Source: Tieghemiomyces parasiticus (taxonomy: Eukaryota; Kickxellomycota; Dimargaritomycetes; Dimargaritales; Dimargaritaceae). Taken from it: a stretch of 48,892 bases of DNA. Of the stretch, positions 1-11,237 are shown one piece after another (position 1 is the first letter of the stretch; each line of letters begins with the position of its first letter). The DNA lies in the NCBI GenBank assembly GCA_027575765.1, contig JANBPT010000273.1, positions 1-48,892 on the forward strand, given 5' to 3'. The notes beneath the pieces were generated by a model that was not told where the DNA came from, did no database searches, and saw nothing but the letters and a program-made list of their open reading frames with translations. Made by a program: the position numbers and the translations under genes.

Positions 1-347
1 GGCCCTCCACCAATTAGCACAAATCATTTATTATAGTCATAGTATATAAGCCGGGCCCAAGTATGCAACATAGGGCCCAACAGATTTATTCCCAATTCCT
101 GTCCCATAGTGCCATCTGTTGGCACTATCCCATTAGTAATTTCTAGTATTGATATCCCCTTAAGCTTGTTTATTAATACACATTATAGATTTTATTTAGA
201 GGTTTTCTCCGTCAATAGTTAACCTATTGAATTTTGCGTTACAGATTCGGATGGCCCTGGTCCAACTGTATCTCCCTGAATTCTCCACTTTGTCCTGGAA
301 GTTCTTTTGAAAGTGGGGCCAACCTCCAGATATTGGTCTGCTTTACA
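1..347 (+). repeat. LTR-like repeat family 1, copy 1, cut by window start
   Basis: This stretch matches the last two thirds of the repeat at 33912-34388 with many point differences. Shared blocks include TATATAAG near 44-51 with a GGGCCCAAGTATGCAAC block after it, the phrase GTTTTCTCCGTCAATAGTTA near 202, and the terminal CTTTACA at 341-347. The TATA-like box and the terminal CA fit a solo long terminal repeat; no internal retroelement protein is readable beside it. The 5' third lies outside the window. Confidence 0.6.
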
Positions 348-350
348 GGT

Positions 351-837
351 TGTGAAGCCAAGCATGGCTTGTACATTTGAGGAGTTGTAATAGGCCGCGC
401 CTATACCTCCAATAAAAGATAACTCAGGAAAGAGACTGGGCAACCTCTGGGAGAGACCCAGAAGAGACAGAGGCCTAGCCAGGCTCTCCACCAATAGTAG
501 TAGATCTTTTATTTAGCACTTAGTATTAAAGCCAGGCCCAAGTATGCAGCACGGGGCCTGGCAGCTTTTTCCCTAATTCTTGTTCCATAGTGGCATCTGT
601 TTCCATTATTTCCTAGTAAACCTACAATAATATTATTCCCTATGGTTGTTTAATGCTACCTGCCAATACTGTGTTTACATCTGTTTATTTTAGGCATCTC
701 TATAAATAGTTACCCAATGTTACTTTGCATTAGATTTGGATTCCCTGCTTTCAGCTGCATACTTTTGGGTACTCTATAGTTTTCTAGAGGCCTCTTTATG
801 AAATTGTACTTGACTTTGGAGACCAGTATACTTTACA
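351..837 (+). repeat. LTR-like repeat family 1, copy 2 (full length, diverged)
   Basis: It begins TGTGAAGCCAAGCATGGCTT and ends CTTTACA, matching the boundaries of the copy at 33912-34388. Its first ~135 bp are close to that copy (for example TAATAGGCCGCGCC), while the remainder is much more mutated. It follows copy 1 in the same orientation after only three bases (GGT). TG...CA ends and about 487 bp fit an LTR. The head-to-tail arrangement could be two nested insertions or an LTR-LTR remnant after loss of the internal part. Confidence 0.55.
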
Positions 838-3800
838 AGGTTGGATTTGCTATGTTTCATATTGGACCATTACTTATGATCAACTTGACTTTATAGACTG
901 GACTTTCAAGATCCACATATTAGGAGCTGAAGTCTTTTATCTGGCCTGCCATTATTTAGCCTACCTTCCTTTTGAAAATAGCTTATATAACTTCCAGTTG
1001 TTGAAATTGGGCACAAATTACATTCACCAATCCGGACTGCCCAAATGATAGGCTGGTAAGACCACTAATATCCCCGTCTGTCTAAACCACGCACATCAAT
1101 ATTAAAGTACACCATCTTACAATGGCTACCTATTATTTTAGTTGGTTCTGACCACCATCTTCAGTAAATTAAGTAAATCAATCCTCTTCCCAATTTTTCA
1201 TCTAGTACTGACAAAGTAAAAGTGCCCAGTATACTTACTTTATGCCTCCTTTGCACATGAATGGCAACCCTGTATATCTTCCAGGCAACCCTGTCAGCTC
1301 TTTTACCCCAAATGGCATTAGTACCTGTCCTTTAATATTCACTCTCCACCTGGTTTGGTAAATCTGATGCTAGGTATATTCTCGACCGGAGACTTAGTTA
1401 ATTGGTGGTGTTTCTGTTACGGCAGCCTACCCTTAGATCGCAGCATAGCACCTACCGTATCGAATTACCAGCTTCCCATGCAGGCGGAGTATATGGCCCA
1501 GGTTGAGGTAAGAATACCTGGAACACAGTCGATCAGTTTATCCCGGCTTATTCTGCCTCATGTAAAGATCTTCCTGGTATCTAGGCGCCGTTACAATATT
1601 GGTCAGCTGTTTAAGCCGGGTCCGATTAACGTGGCCTTATTCTTTGCCAACGCCACGACCTGAAGTTGCTAATCGGAGACTTGTCGTATAGGAAACCGGC
1701 TGAGTACCATGGGCGACATGACATTCGTATGGCGGCAAGCGTACCTTCAAGGCTTCGAAGCTAAACCGGGCGAGGTACCCTTCCTATAATCAGAGTGTCG
1801 CCCTTCCTGGTAAAAGATTGAAGCCTTGAATTAGCACCAATACCTTGCGTCTTTAGAGTACGGACGCTGTAATGTGAGGTGATCAGTTAACGGTCACTTT
1901 CCTAAGGTTTGGTCTATACACAACAGAATTTCCGACCTTCGTATTATATTACATGAGAAAGCCGGGTGACGAGGAGGTGAATGATGTATGGTCACGATCC
2001 GACTCCACCATTGCCTTATACATCCCATTAGCTCCGTTGATTGGAACCTTAAACCAGTACCCCGTCAGGTCTGAACCATCAACCCCCGTTCCATCGCTTT
2101 CGAACTGGTCGCTGATGACCCTGTAACGTATGCTAGCGGTTTTCCAATGCGGACAGCGCAGAGTAACCCAGACAAGTGCACTGACAGCCTTCCCACGATG
2201 TAGTGGCTCGTCAGTCTTACTGGGGGAGGATGGCACGTGTAGACCTGAGCCACTAGCTCTGGGTTGTTTTATCGGTCACCTGGAGCAATCCCTTGATTTC
2301 GTAATTTGTTGTCAGTCGAGCCACTTACGTCCTTGCCTGTTATATTGGTGCGCCAGTGATTTTTTTAAGCCGCGGCCTCATACTGCTAGAGTGGTTGACT
2401 CGCCCGCTCTCTAAGTAACACCAGCAAACCATAGCTGTGCTAATTTTCCAGCGTACTAAGCTACATTTAAAGGTACAGACAGTCGTCATGATGGCGGGTA
2501 ATTTAGAGTATCCACATACCATTGCAGGATGTGGCAGAAATCAAGGCCGGCCGATGTTACGCGATGCAATGCGGGGTAACTTTCCACGTTAGTGGCCACT
2601 GTGGCCTTTTTTAGCGGTCAATCCACGCTAAAATGTGGCCCATCTGGTGTAGTGGCGACTAAAATCTAAAACAGTTTGGTTGACCCACAGACTATTCCAT
2701 TTCGGGTCGGCTTCATATACTACTGCAGTTATAAACAGCTATCGCAGAAAACAACCACTGCCTGCCGTCGGGAGACTGCATCTAAAGCACCGGGGCTACA
2801 TGTTTTCGCACTGGCCTCTACGTCTCACACGGTAACCGCCGCCCTATTCTACCCTCGGCTCTCTTGGGCATGCGGGTTTAAGTGAAATTATATTCACGTT
2901 CTAAGGCGACTTCCCCTTTGGTGGAAAGGATCGCTGATAGAGAAATTGCGACGGCATTGATACTACACAGAGCCCTCTGGCGCAAGAGAAACATCCCCTG
3001 GTATTGTATAGTCCCAGTTCACCGACCGTGCGAAAGGTATCTGGCCAGTGTAAAATGCAAGGAACCGGCTTATCGCTGGAACGAAATATAACATGCCGGG
3101 CACCCTCAACATCCGCCTGAGAGGGGCATGGCCGTTTAACATCCGCACGCGGAAGGCGACGCTGCAGCCACCCTAACCGTATAAGCTTGATATAGGCTAC
3201 TGTCGCTATTAAAGTCGCTCTTCTGTTCATCTGGAAGGTCGGTCGCTCAGTGATCATAAGGGAGACATGGTAGCAGGTGAGGGACGCATGCGCAAGGCAA
3301 GAGAACCACAACTTCCAAATTCTGGTCACTGCTCCACCGGGATGGGGGATTGACCCCACCGGACATTCCCCTTCCTCTCCCTCCAGGCGGTATTCTATGA
3401 AGGAACAATGCTTCCAGACTAAGTTAAGCCTCGCCTTGTCCTCTGCCGAATCGATCATAAATATGGAATGGCAATAGTAGAAGGATAGTGCAGGTCGCAT
3501 AAGGCTTCAGAGAGTATATTCGGCATGGCCCATAACTGTAATCGTTTCATTTATCCCCATTCGTTTCTCCGTAGTCTCACTCTGCTACAGGGCCCTCGCT
3601 TCTCCAGCTATAAGTGCGGAAGATTGTGAGATTGTATGCCTGATGGTTCTGCGTGGGCAACAAAAGGATAATATGTCAAGTGAGGTGGATAAAAAAATTG
3701 TTAAAAGATATATTTTACGAAGTCGTAAAACCAAACAAGAGAGGTTGCAGATGGGGACCCCCGTTTCAACGAGAATTATCCGAGGTGCCATGGAGGGCGC

Positions 3801-4217
3801 CTGGCGTTCTTTACCAGTCGGGAGCGGCTGGTGATTTCCCTCTTGTGTCCATGTGTTAGGCCGCCCATATTGGGCTGCCGCTAAAGTCATAGGGTGGAGG
3901 GGGGGAGGTCCTCTGCCCAGGTTGGTGACTAGAAGTAGCGCGCAGTGAGGAATTGACGCGAACTGCACCGTAGTTTCCTTTCGGCATCTAGGGCCATGGC
4001 CTTTATGTCTAAGCTCTGCATGAATATTACCCTCTCACCTCGCCTCACTGCTCTTTCTTTCCACGTCTCTATCCAGCAGCAGTTGACAATCCAGAAGCCC
4101 TCTTTTCCACCTAACGGAGCGACAATTGTATCCCCCCATTATGCCAACTCCCGGTCGTCTTTCCGCTGCATCCACTCCTTCCGTTATTCTCGACGGTGGA
4201 CTCCGTCTCCTCTTGCG
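838..4217. other. Intergenic stretch, no supported gene
   Basis: About 3.4 kb with only short reading frames in both strands, none with a recognisable domain, codon pattern or splice structure. 838-1,360 is AT-rich and CpG-poor and may be a further decayed tail of the adjacent repeat. From about 1,360 the base composition becomes more balanced and CpG returns. The longest frame (2901-3500, minus strand) lacks any family motif and I do not call it. Confidence 0.5.
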
Positions 4218-4225
4218 TATATAAA
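4218..4225 (+). promoter_or_regulatory. TATA box (TATATAAA) of Hsp20-like gene 1
   Basis: A perfect TATATAAA lies 204 bp upstream of the ATG at 4422, which leaves room for a leader of roughly 170 nt. A pyrimidine-rich stretch lies between box and start. Similar boxes precede all six + strand genes up to 22 kb. Confidence 0.5.
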
Positions 4226-4421
4226 CCTCCCCCCACTACCCCGCATCTCTTTTCTCGATAATCACGATCTTAACTGAACAACTTCACCAGCAGCGACCGG
4301 TTCTTCGCCCATTGACGCCCCCTTTTGATATCGGTTCGGGCCCAATACTATTCCCCACCCCGACTGCCGCCACCGTCCCCTTCTTCCATCGTCCCCAACC
4401 TCTACGCTCCACCCTAGCACT

Positions 4422-5000
4422 ATGAGCAACTTCTTCGCTGACAGATTCGGCCAGGCCATGACCATGAAGCAGAACATCACTGTGACTGGCCCAGGCGCAC
4501 GGGAAGTCAATCCAAACTTCCAGACGTTGTCTTACTGCTCTTACGGGGCATCGGATGGGGACTTGATCGGGTATGGGGCCCCCGTGTTCGGTGACCACCA
4601 ATTGATCGCAGTGCACACCAGTCACGAACTCTGTCACTACCAGCGTCGAGGCGAGCCCCAGGACATGTGTAAAAGCGAGCCTAATAGCCTCGTTGACGTG
4701 CACTCCAACATTGAATTCAGCCCCGATATGCTTAAGATCACCATGAAATGGGACGGTCCCAAGCCTGAGACGGTCAATTATCACACTCTGGACGGCCGCA
4801 TCGAAATTGAGGCCGCTGGCGAGGAGTACATTTCGGGTCGGATGCACGTTATGTACGAGAAGCACAACCGTGACTACATGGGTCGCTCGTTCGCCGTCCC
4901 CGAGGGCTACGACGCGGAAGGCGTCGAGGTTACCTATGCTGATGGAGAACTCGTGGCCTGTGTCCCTAAGAAGAAGAATATGACCTCGTACTTCTACTAG
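4422..5000 (+). CDS. Divergent small heat-shock (Hsp20/alpha-crystallin-like) protein 1
   Basis: This encodes 192 aa from an ATG; no intron is needed. The C-terminal ~95 residues (91-185) read as a divergent alpha-crystallin domain. A strand ending LKITMKWDGPKP is followed by a strand with DGRIEIEA, then GRSFAVPEGYDAEGVEV and DGELVACVPKKK, which parallels the family pattern of an R-x-F-x-LP strand, a DGVL strand and VPK. The N-terminal ~90 residues begin MSNFFADRFG and hold three scattered Cys (39, 71, 83). Family members are ATP-independent holdases that form oligomers in cytosol or nucleus; that role is inferred here. The tail after KKK is NMTSYFY, not the usual I-x-I motif. It is the first of three Hsp20-like genes on this strand (see 8711 and 12265), and its VPKKK ending resembles that of the third. 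The domain call is by pattern only and should be tested by profile search. Confidence 0.68.
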   Translation: MSNFFADRFGQAMTMKQNITVTGPGAREVNPNFQTLSYCSYGASDGDLIGYGAPVFGDHQLIAVHTSHELCHYQRRGEPQDMCKSEPNSLVDVHSNIEFSPDMLKITMKWDGPKPETVNYHTLDGRIEIEAAGEEYISGRMHVMYEKHNRDYMGRSFAVPEGYDAEGVEVTYADGELVACVPKKKNMTSYFY

Positions 5001-8000
5001 GCCAGAGACGACGCTGCTGTGGCAGATCTCTTTGGGTTTTAATTACTTTCACCTTACCTTACAGGCTATCATTCCACCATTAGGTGGTGATCTTTTACAT
5101 TTCGCACTAGCTGTTTACAATTCACCATATACTCCTCGTAGTTAACCCAGCCTGCATTGGCTTTGCTCTACCTATTTCGCTCCCCAATAAACGCTTCTTT
5201 ATCTCGCACCGCTATGAACTTCCCTCGGAATCTATAAAGTACCTATTTCGGGCATTGGTAGCCTTTCGTGGCAATAGGGTTAGTAGTGGGCGGGTCAAGT
5301 TCTGGTTCTATAGATGTCGTTTTTCTAAGCAGTAAGTTGCTTTTAAGCTTGGGATCTGTAGTGCTATCCTTTATGTTTTCTCCATATGGACAGGTGAGCG
5401 CTTTGGGTAGTTACCTGGTTAGGAAAGTGGTATACTGTCCAACATCGATGCGGTCCCATTGCTAATAAATTAGGTAGTGGCAGTTGCACCTTGGACCAAA
5501 TTGACGGATAGTCTTTTGTGTCGTATACTGTCGCGTTTTCTTCATTCTTGAGAAGTGAGGGCTACCCTAGTGTGGTGTCCGCAAATAGAGGCTGGCACCC
5601 ACTGGACAAGTAGACAGGCGGGGAGGATTTATTGGTAAAGAGTAGAAGGCCCACTTGTAGGTGGCAAGTGTTAAGCACTGTCAAGTAATACAAGCAAGTA
5701 GATGACAAAACGGAAGAGGAATCATGGAGGAGGGCGGAGGCCTAAGTTGATATAGGATGCTAAGTGACCAGGTTCATGGCCGAGTAGGTATCACTAGCGG
5801 TTGCATGGAGGGTTTGGAAGCCTCTGGTGGACGGTGGCTTGAAGAGGCTACATACTAGCGCAACTGTTATGCGGTCTTGTTTATGGGCGTCACATCTAGA
5901 CTTGCCCCCAATTGTTTTTTAGCACACTTTCCTTCCCAATTTCTATGGACGCTATGATTAGCGATATCATTCTTAGCGGTTAATGATGTACCAATACTAC
6001 ATCGAAGTAAAAGCGGCTTCGCAATGGCAGCCCTAGGTTGTTAATCTTCTTACTCTCCTTACAGGACTTTCGCTAAAATAATTTAATGAACATAATTGCC
6101 GAAAGACTCCAACAGTAAGATGCCCTTACCAATTGCAGTCTGAGCCTTAGCCGTGATCATATGAGAGAAAGATGTAGGAAAGTGGAAATATAACCTAACG
6201 GATGGGAATAGCGAGAGTAATAATGGCAACGGGGATGGGGGCTGCCTAGACCATCGCATATCCTATTGATGCATATCATCATTAATTTTACCAAGGCAAA
6301 AGAGTACCATAACGGAAACGTAAGTAGGTATTGGCGGGGTAGACCCGTGTGCTTGACACTGCCAGCCCTTGCAGAAGAAAGGAACTGCACACTTTTCACT
6401 CGGGCAAAACAAGTGGTTGTCTCAGTAATCCTATGGCCAGAGGGATGGGTAATTGTAATGTTTAATATACGTGCTAAGCACTAATTCACTTTTTGCCTGA
6501 TGATATTATTACCACACAAGGCGGCAGTGAAGCTTACTAATGCGACAATAATTCATTAATTCTAAAATAGCAGGTGCACTTCGGAAATGCTATAGGGGGC
6601 GACCAGGATACCCCTCCCAGTGTGGCACCAAGGGGGCTATGTGGGTAGACCTGACTGATTGACCGAATTCAGGTTATGCGGACGGGATGTAGTTCGGAAA
6701 ACGAGGTCTCTGGAAAAAAAGATATATCCGATGATCAAAGATTGGCTTGAGCTGGCGACTACTCGGTAGGGTAAGTGCTTAAGGTCACATGCGAAAATGG
6801 GTTAGCCGAATCGCCACGGAAAGTTCGCTGCTGAGCACGGTCAGTTGGTTCGATAGACTCCGCTACCACGTGTCGATTACCGTCACCTAACTCGCGCCCA
6901 CCACTAGAATCGTATGGCGCACCTTGGTCGCCACCTTGTGCATCCAGCTGTCTTCCGCTTATCACTTGCGCCCGGCCAAATCGATATGCGTATGCATTCA
7001 TAACGCCATCGACATGGCCTCACCCTTCCTATACTGGTTCTGATCCTGAAAGTGGCGAAGGAGGGCCATGCATTTCCACTACACCGTCGGTAACCTTGGT
7101 GAGAACCTCATCTCCATCGGTACATTCTCTTTTGGCTTTCCGACTTATTCCTACCATTTGGGGTACCGGAGTGAGTCGCTGGCTGCCTGCCGGATTCTAC
7201 TTTTCTATCGGCCCATATTGTCCATATTAACTCATGCCGAATAGTTCTGGTGATGCCCATTCACGTAAAAACAGTCACTGCCTAATACCTGTGGTACCTC
7301 TGGAGACCTTGGCTGGTAGATGCCCGCTCACCAGGACTCATGGCTCGGGAGTGTACACATGACAAGGTGGCTTATACGGAATAAACTTCCAATATGCAAC
7401 CATTCGGGGCTTAAAGTGGTCCACAAAGATAAGAATGGTGGCTGAAGGATCTCCCATCCGTCAGCCTGCTTTATACGTTTCCGTGTGGTGGGATTATTGT
7501 GGCAGAGTAAAGGCTAGGCGTGCTATACAGAGCTGCCGATCCAAATCGTCGTTTCCCATGTACTTGGCTAGGACTGGCCGTTTAATACTGACGACTGCGG
7601 TCGAAAGAGAAGCTTCGTGGGTAACATAATGTTTAATCTCATTAGTGAACGAAGGACGTGGCTCATGTAGAAACCTAACTTAGCGCCCCATCTGATCGGT
7701 GCCTACCATTACTGGTCAGCGGCTCAGGTCCCCCACGTGAGCCGACACCGACCCTGTTACGTGGCGCTGGTGATGAAATCTGAGCAAGGATCCAAATCAC
7801 TGTACAGAACTACGACAATCCAGTTTGGTACCTGATAGGTTTAATTATTCCATGCCTAAAGAAACCCTCAAGTAGTTACGACCAGCTGTTTTCATGTGGG
7901 GAACAGATATACCCCTGCTATATACCAAGGGAATGAATGTATTTGATATTCCGTTTATTTTGACTCGAGTATGCTGATATTAGCGGAGCGATCTGCGTCG

Positions 8001-8536
8001 GGGTCGGGGTCGTCTTCCAGGAATCCTACTAGGAGGTGGGATTGCTGGGGGCTCATTTTCTAGACTCGACATTGTGAGCAGGCCTCTTAATGAAACACGG
8101 AAGGGTCCCGAGTCATTTATTCCAGCCGTACCTTACGGCAGAGGCAACGTGCCAATGCTGAAAAATAAATCATGTAGGCCAGAAACCCCTCTCCCCTCGT
8201 CTCCATTCAGGGTAGTTGGTCCCAACTGCCGTTGGCGGATTGACCTTCATTTTTTGCCACACTCCATATATGGCAGGACCGCCTTCCAGTCCTGCCGTCT
8301 ACATAGAGAAGCGGTCGGATCAGCATCGTGTACCGCCTTCCCGCCTTCACCACTTCCTAGGTCGCTTAACGTCTTTATGCATCACCGCCTCTCCTCCAAG
8401 TCATGCGAAGCACTGCAGGTAGAGGCGTAAGCGAATTTTTTCCTCCCGGGAAAAGGAATATAGATAGAGCTCGCGGAAAACCGGTGAACGACGCCATTGC
8501 GTGGAGCTTTGGGGCCGCAGTGGTCGGCGAACAAGG
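5001..8536. other. Intergenic stretch, no supported gene
   Basis: After the probable 3' UTR this 3.5-kb stretch has only short unrelated frames and no tRNA, repeat or domain I can identify. Frames of 60-120 codons (for example 6759-7001 minus, 8074-8430 plus) show no motif and no splice partners. CpG frequency looks normal, unlike the 29.6-36 kb tract, so it does not look like old transposon sequence. Confidence 0.5.
5186..5191 (+). promoter_or_regulatory. Poly(A) signal AATAAA
   Basis: AATAAA lies 186 bp after the stop codon of the Hsp20-like gene ending at 5000, at a plausible distance for a fungal 3' end. Confidence 0.35.
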
Positions 8537-8543
8537 TATAAAG
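8537..8543 (+). promoter_or_regulatory. TATA box (TATAAAG) of Hsp20-like gene 2
   Basis: TATAAAG lies 174 bp before the ATG at 8711. About 100 bp further upstream (near 8430-8460) are several GAA/TTC triplets, but their spacing does not match a canonical heat-shock element. Confidence 0.45.
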
Positions 8544-8710
8544 TTTATGACTACGCCTCCCTCTAATAGCGTATCTCCAGAATTCGACCGTTGCCACCTA
8601 TCTCTAATCTCTACACTCCATTGACGCCTACACCCCCACGCTGCCGACCGCGTTCCAGTCCACTGTGGCTTCGGCAATTATCCACTGTTCGTTGACCAAG
8701 CCTTGCAGCC

Positions 8711-9802
8711 ATGACAGACCTCAACGGATTCTTCTCCTCGTCCTTCGAGCACCGTCGTCAGGCTACCTCCAACATACAGTTCGGCAGATTCTACTGTCGA
8801 CCCACTTACCCCTTTTCGCAGTCCATTACCAGCTCGTGCGATGTCCCGAGTCTCACAGGGCCTGCCCATCAGATCCCAAATCTTGGACCCTTCCAGGACT
8901 TCATCAGCCCGCCTTTCTCTTCCTGGCCACGTACCCTTGGTCAGGGGTACCGTCCTAACGCTAATTATCGCAATACAGCATACACCATGTCTAGCGAAGC
9001 TTCGTCTTTGGACTCGTATTCCTTGTCTTCGGGTAATGACAGCGATTATACAGCCAAAGATAATGTCAATCCCCATACGTTTATCTCGGTACAGGTCAAC
9101 CACGAGACTCGCCAGTCCCCCGAATTACTTAAAAGAAGGAGGGCTCAGGAGACACTCCCTTCTACCCTAGCGACCCCAACTTCCACGCCAACGCAGTCGA
9201 CCCCTGCGCCCCGTGATCCATCGCAAGCGTCTGCTACGTCCAGTAGCAACGGTCATTCAGCAACTACACCTAAGGGTAATAGTCCCGCTTCCGCCTCCTC
9301 CAGAAGTACTACTAGCCTCTCGGCCCCGTCTACGCAAGCCACTCTGTCGGATGAGATTGCACCCAAGGGTAGTCATCACTCTTCCGCCTCGTCTAAGGGC
9401 ACTACTAAACCCACAGTCATATCCGCGCAAGCTATTCTGTCGAATGAGACTTCGCCTTCTGAACGGGCCCCGAACGTCACCAACCATGTGCCTTTTTCCA
9501 CATCGCCGCCCAATGCCGTTTCGGTTGCACCTCCCACCGTCGAAATCACGGGCAATGGACGGATGATTTCCGTATCCTACATATGGGCACCTGGTCAGTA
9601 CAACTTATCACCGGCCTTCAGTACAGAAATCGTGGACGGAGTCGTCGTAACAGCCTTGGAGTACGTCCTTGGTAACGGTATGCTATCCAGCGTTACCATA
9701 CCCACCCAGCTGCCGGCCCCGGGCACTGGGAGACCAATCGGTATGGAACTTCTTCCTGACCGACTCATAGTAAAAATCGAGATGGACCAGCCTGTGTCCT
9801 GA
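8711..9802 (+). CDS. Ser/Thr-rich protein with degenerate Hsp20-like C-terminal domain
   Basis: This is an intronless gene of 363 aa. The start, MTDLNGFFSSSFEH, echoes the MSNFFADRF start of the gene at 4422. Residues ~95-275 are low complexity and rich in Ser, Thr, Pro and Ala, with a duplicated ~32-residue unit (186-217 and 218-249). Residues ~277-360 resemble the alpha-crystallin region of the 4422 gene strand by strand: MISVSYIWAPGQY against LKITMKWDGPKP, DGVVVTALEYV against DGRIEIEA, SSVTIPTQLP against RSFAVPEGYD, and DRLIVKIEMDQ against GELVACVPKKK. No signal peptide or membrane segment is seen. A chaperone-derived role is possible, but the domain has lost the usual charged and glycine positions, so function is unknown. 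It sits between the two other Hsp20-like genes, which supports common descent. The coding call is firm; the domain call is moderate. Confidence 0.62.
   Translation: MTDLNGFFSSSFEHRRQATSNIQFGRFYCRPTYPFSQSITSSCDVPSLTGPAHQIPNLGPFQDFISPPFSSWPRTLGQGYRPNANYRNTAYTMSSEASSLDSYSLSSGNDSDYTAKDNVNPHTFISVQVNHETRQSPELLKRRRAQETLPSTLATPTSTPTQSTPAPRDPSQASATSSSNGHSATTPKGNSPASASSRSTTSLSAPSTQATLSDEIAPKGSHHSSASSKGTTKPTVISAQAILSNETSPSERAPNVTNHVPFSTSPPNAVSVAPPTVEITGNGRMISVSYIWAPGQYNLSPAFSTEIVDGVVVTALEYVLGNGMLSSVTIPTQLPAPGTGRPIGMELLPDRLIVKIEMDQPVS
9266..9457 (+). repeat. Two tandem 96-bp coding repeats
   Basis: Within the Ser/Thr-rich part of the gene at 8711, 9266-9361 and 9362-9457 encode two imperfect 32-residue units. 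Each opens with a Pro-Lys-Gly triplet (TPKG, then APKG), continues with a Ser-rich S-A-S-S stretch, and closes with TQATLSDE or AQAILSNE. They are in frame and in the same orientation, consistent with an internal duplication that has since diverged. Confidence 0.7.
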
Positions 9803-10957
9803 GTAGGGTTTAGAGTAGCGGCACTTCTGATGACCGACCTGTATTTCTATTATCAATAACTCTACCTTGAAAATTAGCTATCAATTACCATACATTAGAT
9901 ATCAGCACGATGGCTTGTAACATACTCTACAAGGTGCAGCAGTAGGCTGCCCACTCGACCGGAATGGCATAACCCCCGGGTGGATGGCGGTCATGACTGT
10001 GAACACAATAAGCTGACTGTAAATTATTAGGGATAGAAGTGTTTTACGTATCAATGTCGCCCTGTATATACTCACAATGGGAAAGGCCGGCCTTAAAGGA
10101 TAGTGTATTTATGGCCACTAGTGAGTAACCAATGTGCTTTCAACAGGGTCTCGATACAAGTTCAGCGTTTGAGACATCGTCGCGGCTGTAGGGAGGTGAT
10201 GTGAGGCTGTCTTATGTGCCACGTTTGGGGCCGCCCACCATCACGGAGAGTTCTGACGGTGCAACCATAATCACCTGCGGCATCGGGTCATAAGGAAGAT
10301 TCCCCGAGTGAGAGTGTATTAGCCACTGCCTTGAGTACAGGCCAGCTTTCTCTCATTGTGCTTCCCCTTGTGGATGGGACAATATGGCCAACTGACTGCC
10401 CGCCTTAGGTTCACCATAAATAAAAATTTACATTTCACTTGAGGCCAGGCTAGTGACACAGTACATGATAGCCTTAAGAGGACACTGACGTCCTACCGCC
10501 TTGGTCGGATTTAAGTTGCTTCCAATTTACCAAACCAGGATATTGCGAAGGCACCCTGACGTTACTTTCTTGGGCCGATGCTTGCGTCACTTTTTCAACC
10601 ACGCCTATACCGAGGCAAAGTCGAAGACAATGACTTTTGGTCGTAGCAGCTGATAGCTTTGATTAGTCAGTGAGCTTTTCATTCCTATTTCGAAGTCAAA
10701 CGAAGGGGGGGCATGCAACGGTAGGTGCGAAACTAAATTAAAATTAATCCATTATCCGTCATGTTAATGGGTGGAAGTAACTGGATGGTGCAAGCCAGCG
10801 ATGCCCATTCTTAAAGTAATCGACAGTCGTACTAGAAGTGGAAACGTCCAGCTGAAGCTTATAGCACGAAACCGCCTGTCCTCGCCGGGTTGTGGCCTGT
10901 CCCCGATCTAACGATACATCGGGAACTTTACTTCCATTGGCTCACTATACTGTCTAG
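9803..10957. other. Intergenic stretch, no supported gene
   Basis: About 1.15 kb after the 8711 gene with no long frame on either strand, no tRNA and no repeat recognised. CpG content is ordinary. The first ~150 bp are AT-rich and probably include the 3' UTR. Confidence 0.5.
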
Positions 10958-11237
10958 ATGTCAGCCGCATTATCCGTCTTGATAACCAACACGTTGGCCA
11001 GGGGCTTGGCCAATGCCGACCTTGTCCCCAACGTCAAGTACATGAATGTCGCGTCCGACGGCCAATTGGCATTGACGCTGTACCCGTCACACTGGTATGG
11101 TAAACAACGCCAATCGCGTCGCGCCCCCCCCCATTAACCATTCTACTGGTGCAGACCGGGTCACTGTGGACATTAAAGGAAGTCACACTCAGCCCGACGC
11201 CTGGCCCGGCCAATCACTAGCCCTGGTGGCCATGTAG
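10958..11237 (+). CDS. Possible small two-exon gene, unknown product
   Basis: Exon 1 would be 10958-11099 and exon 2 11155-11237, joined across a GTAAAC...GTGCAG intron of 55 nt, giving 74 aa. The product begins MSAALSVLITNTLARG and ends with an in-frame TAG after GQSLALVAM. The two parts join without a frameshift (codon G|AC), and the residue composition looks protein-like (LALTLYPSHWY followed by DRVTVDIKG). Against it, the intron is much shorter than others here (134-218 nt), there is no recognised domain, and the product is short. It could be a fragment of a longer or decayed gene. I do not recognise a family. Confidence 0.25.

Noticed and set aside
2901..3500. 199-codon minus-strand frame in the left intergenic DNA
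   Set aside because: No motif, no splice partner, mixed composition. Length alone is not enough at this GC content.
4284..4865. 193-codon minus-strand frame opposite Hsp20-like gene 1
   Set aside because: Antisense; the + frame has the TATA box, start context and domain pattern.
8425..8465. GAA/TTC triplets upstream of the 8711 gene as a heat-shock element
   Set aside because: Triplet spacing is 7, 10 and 6 instead of the regular 5-bp steps, so it is not a canonical element. Upstream regions of the 4422 and 12265 genes also lack a clean one.
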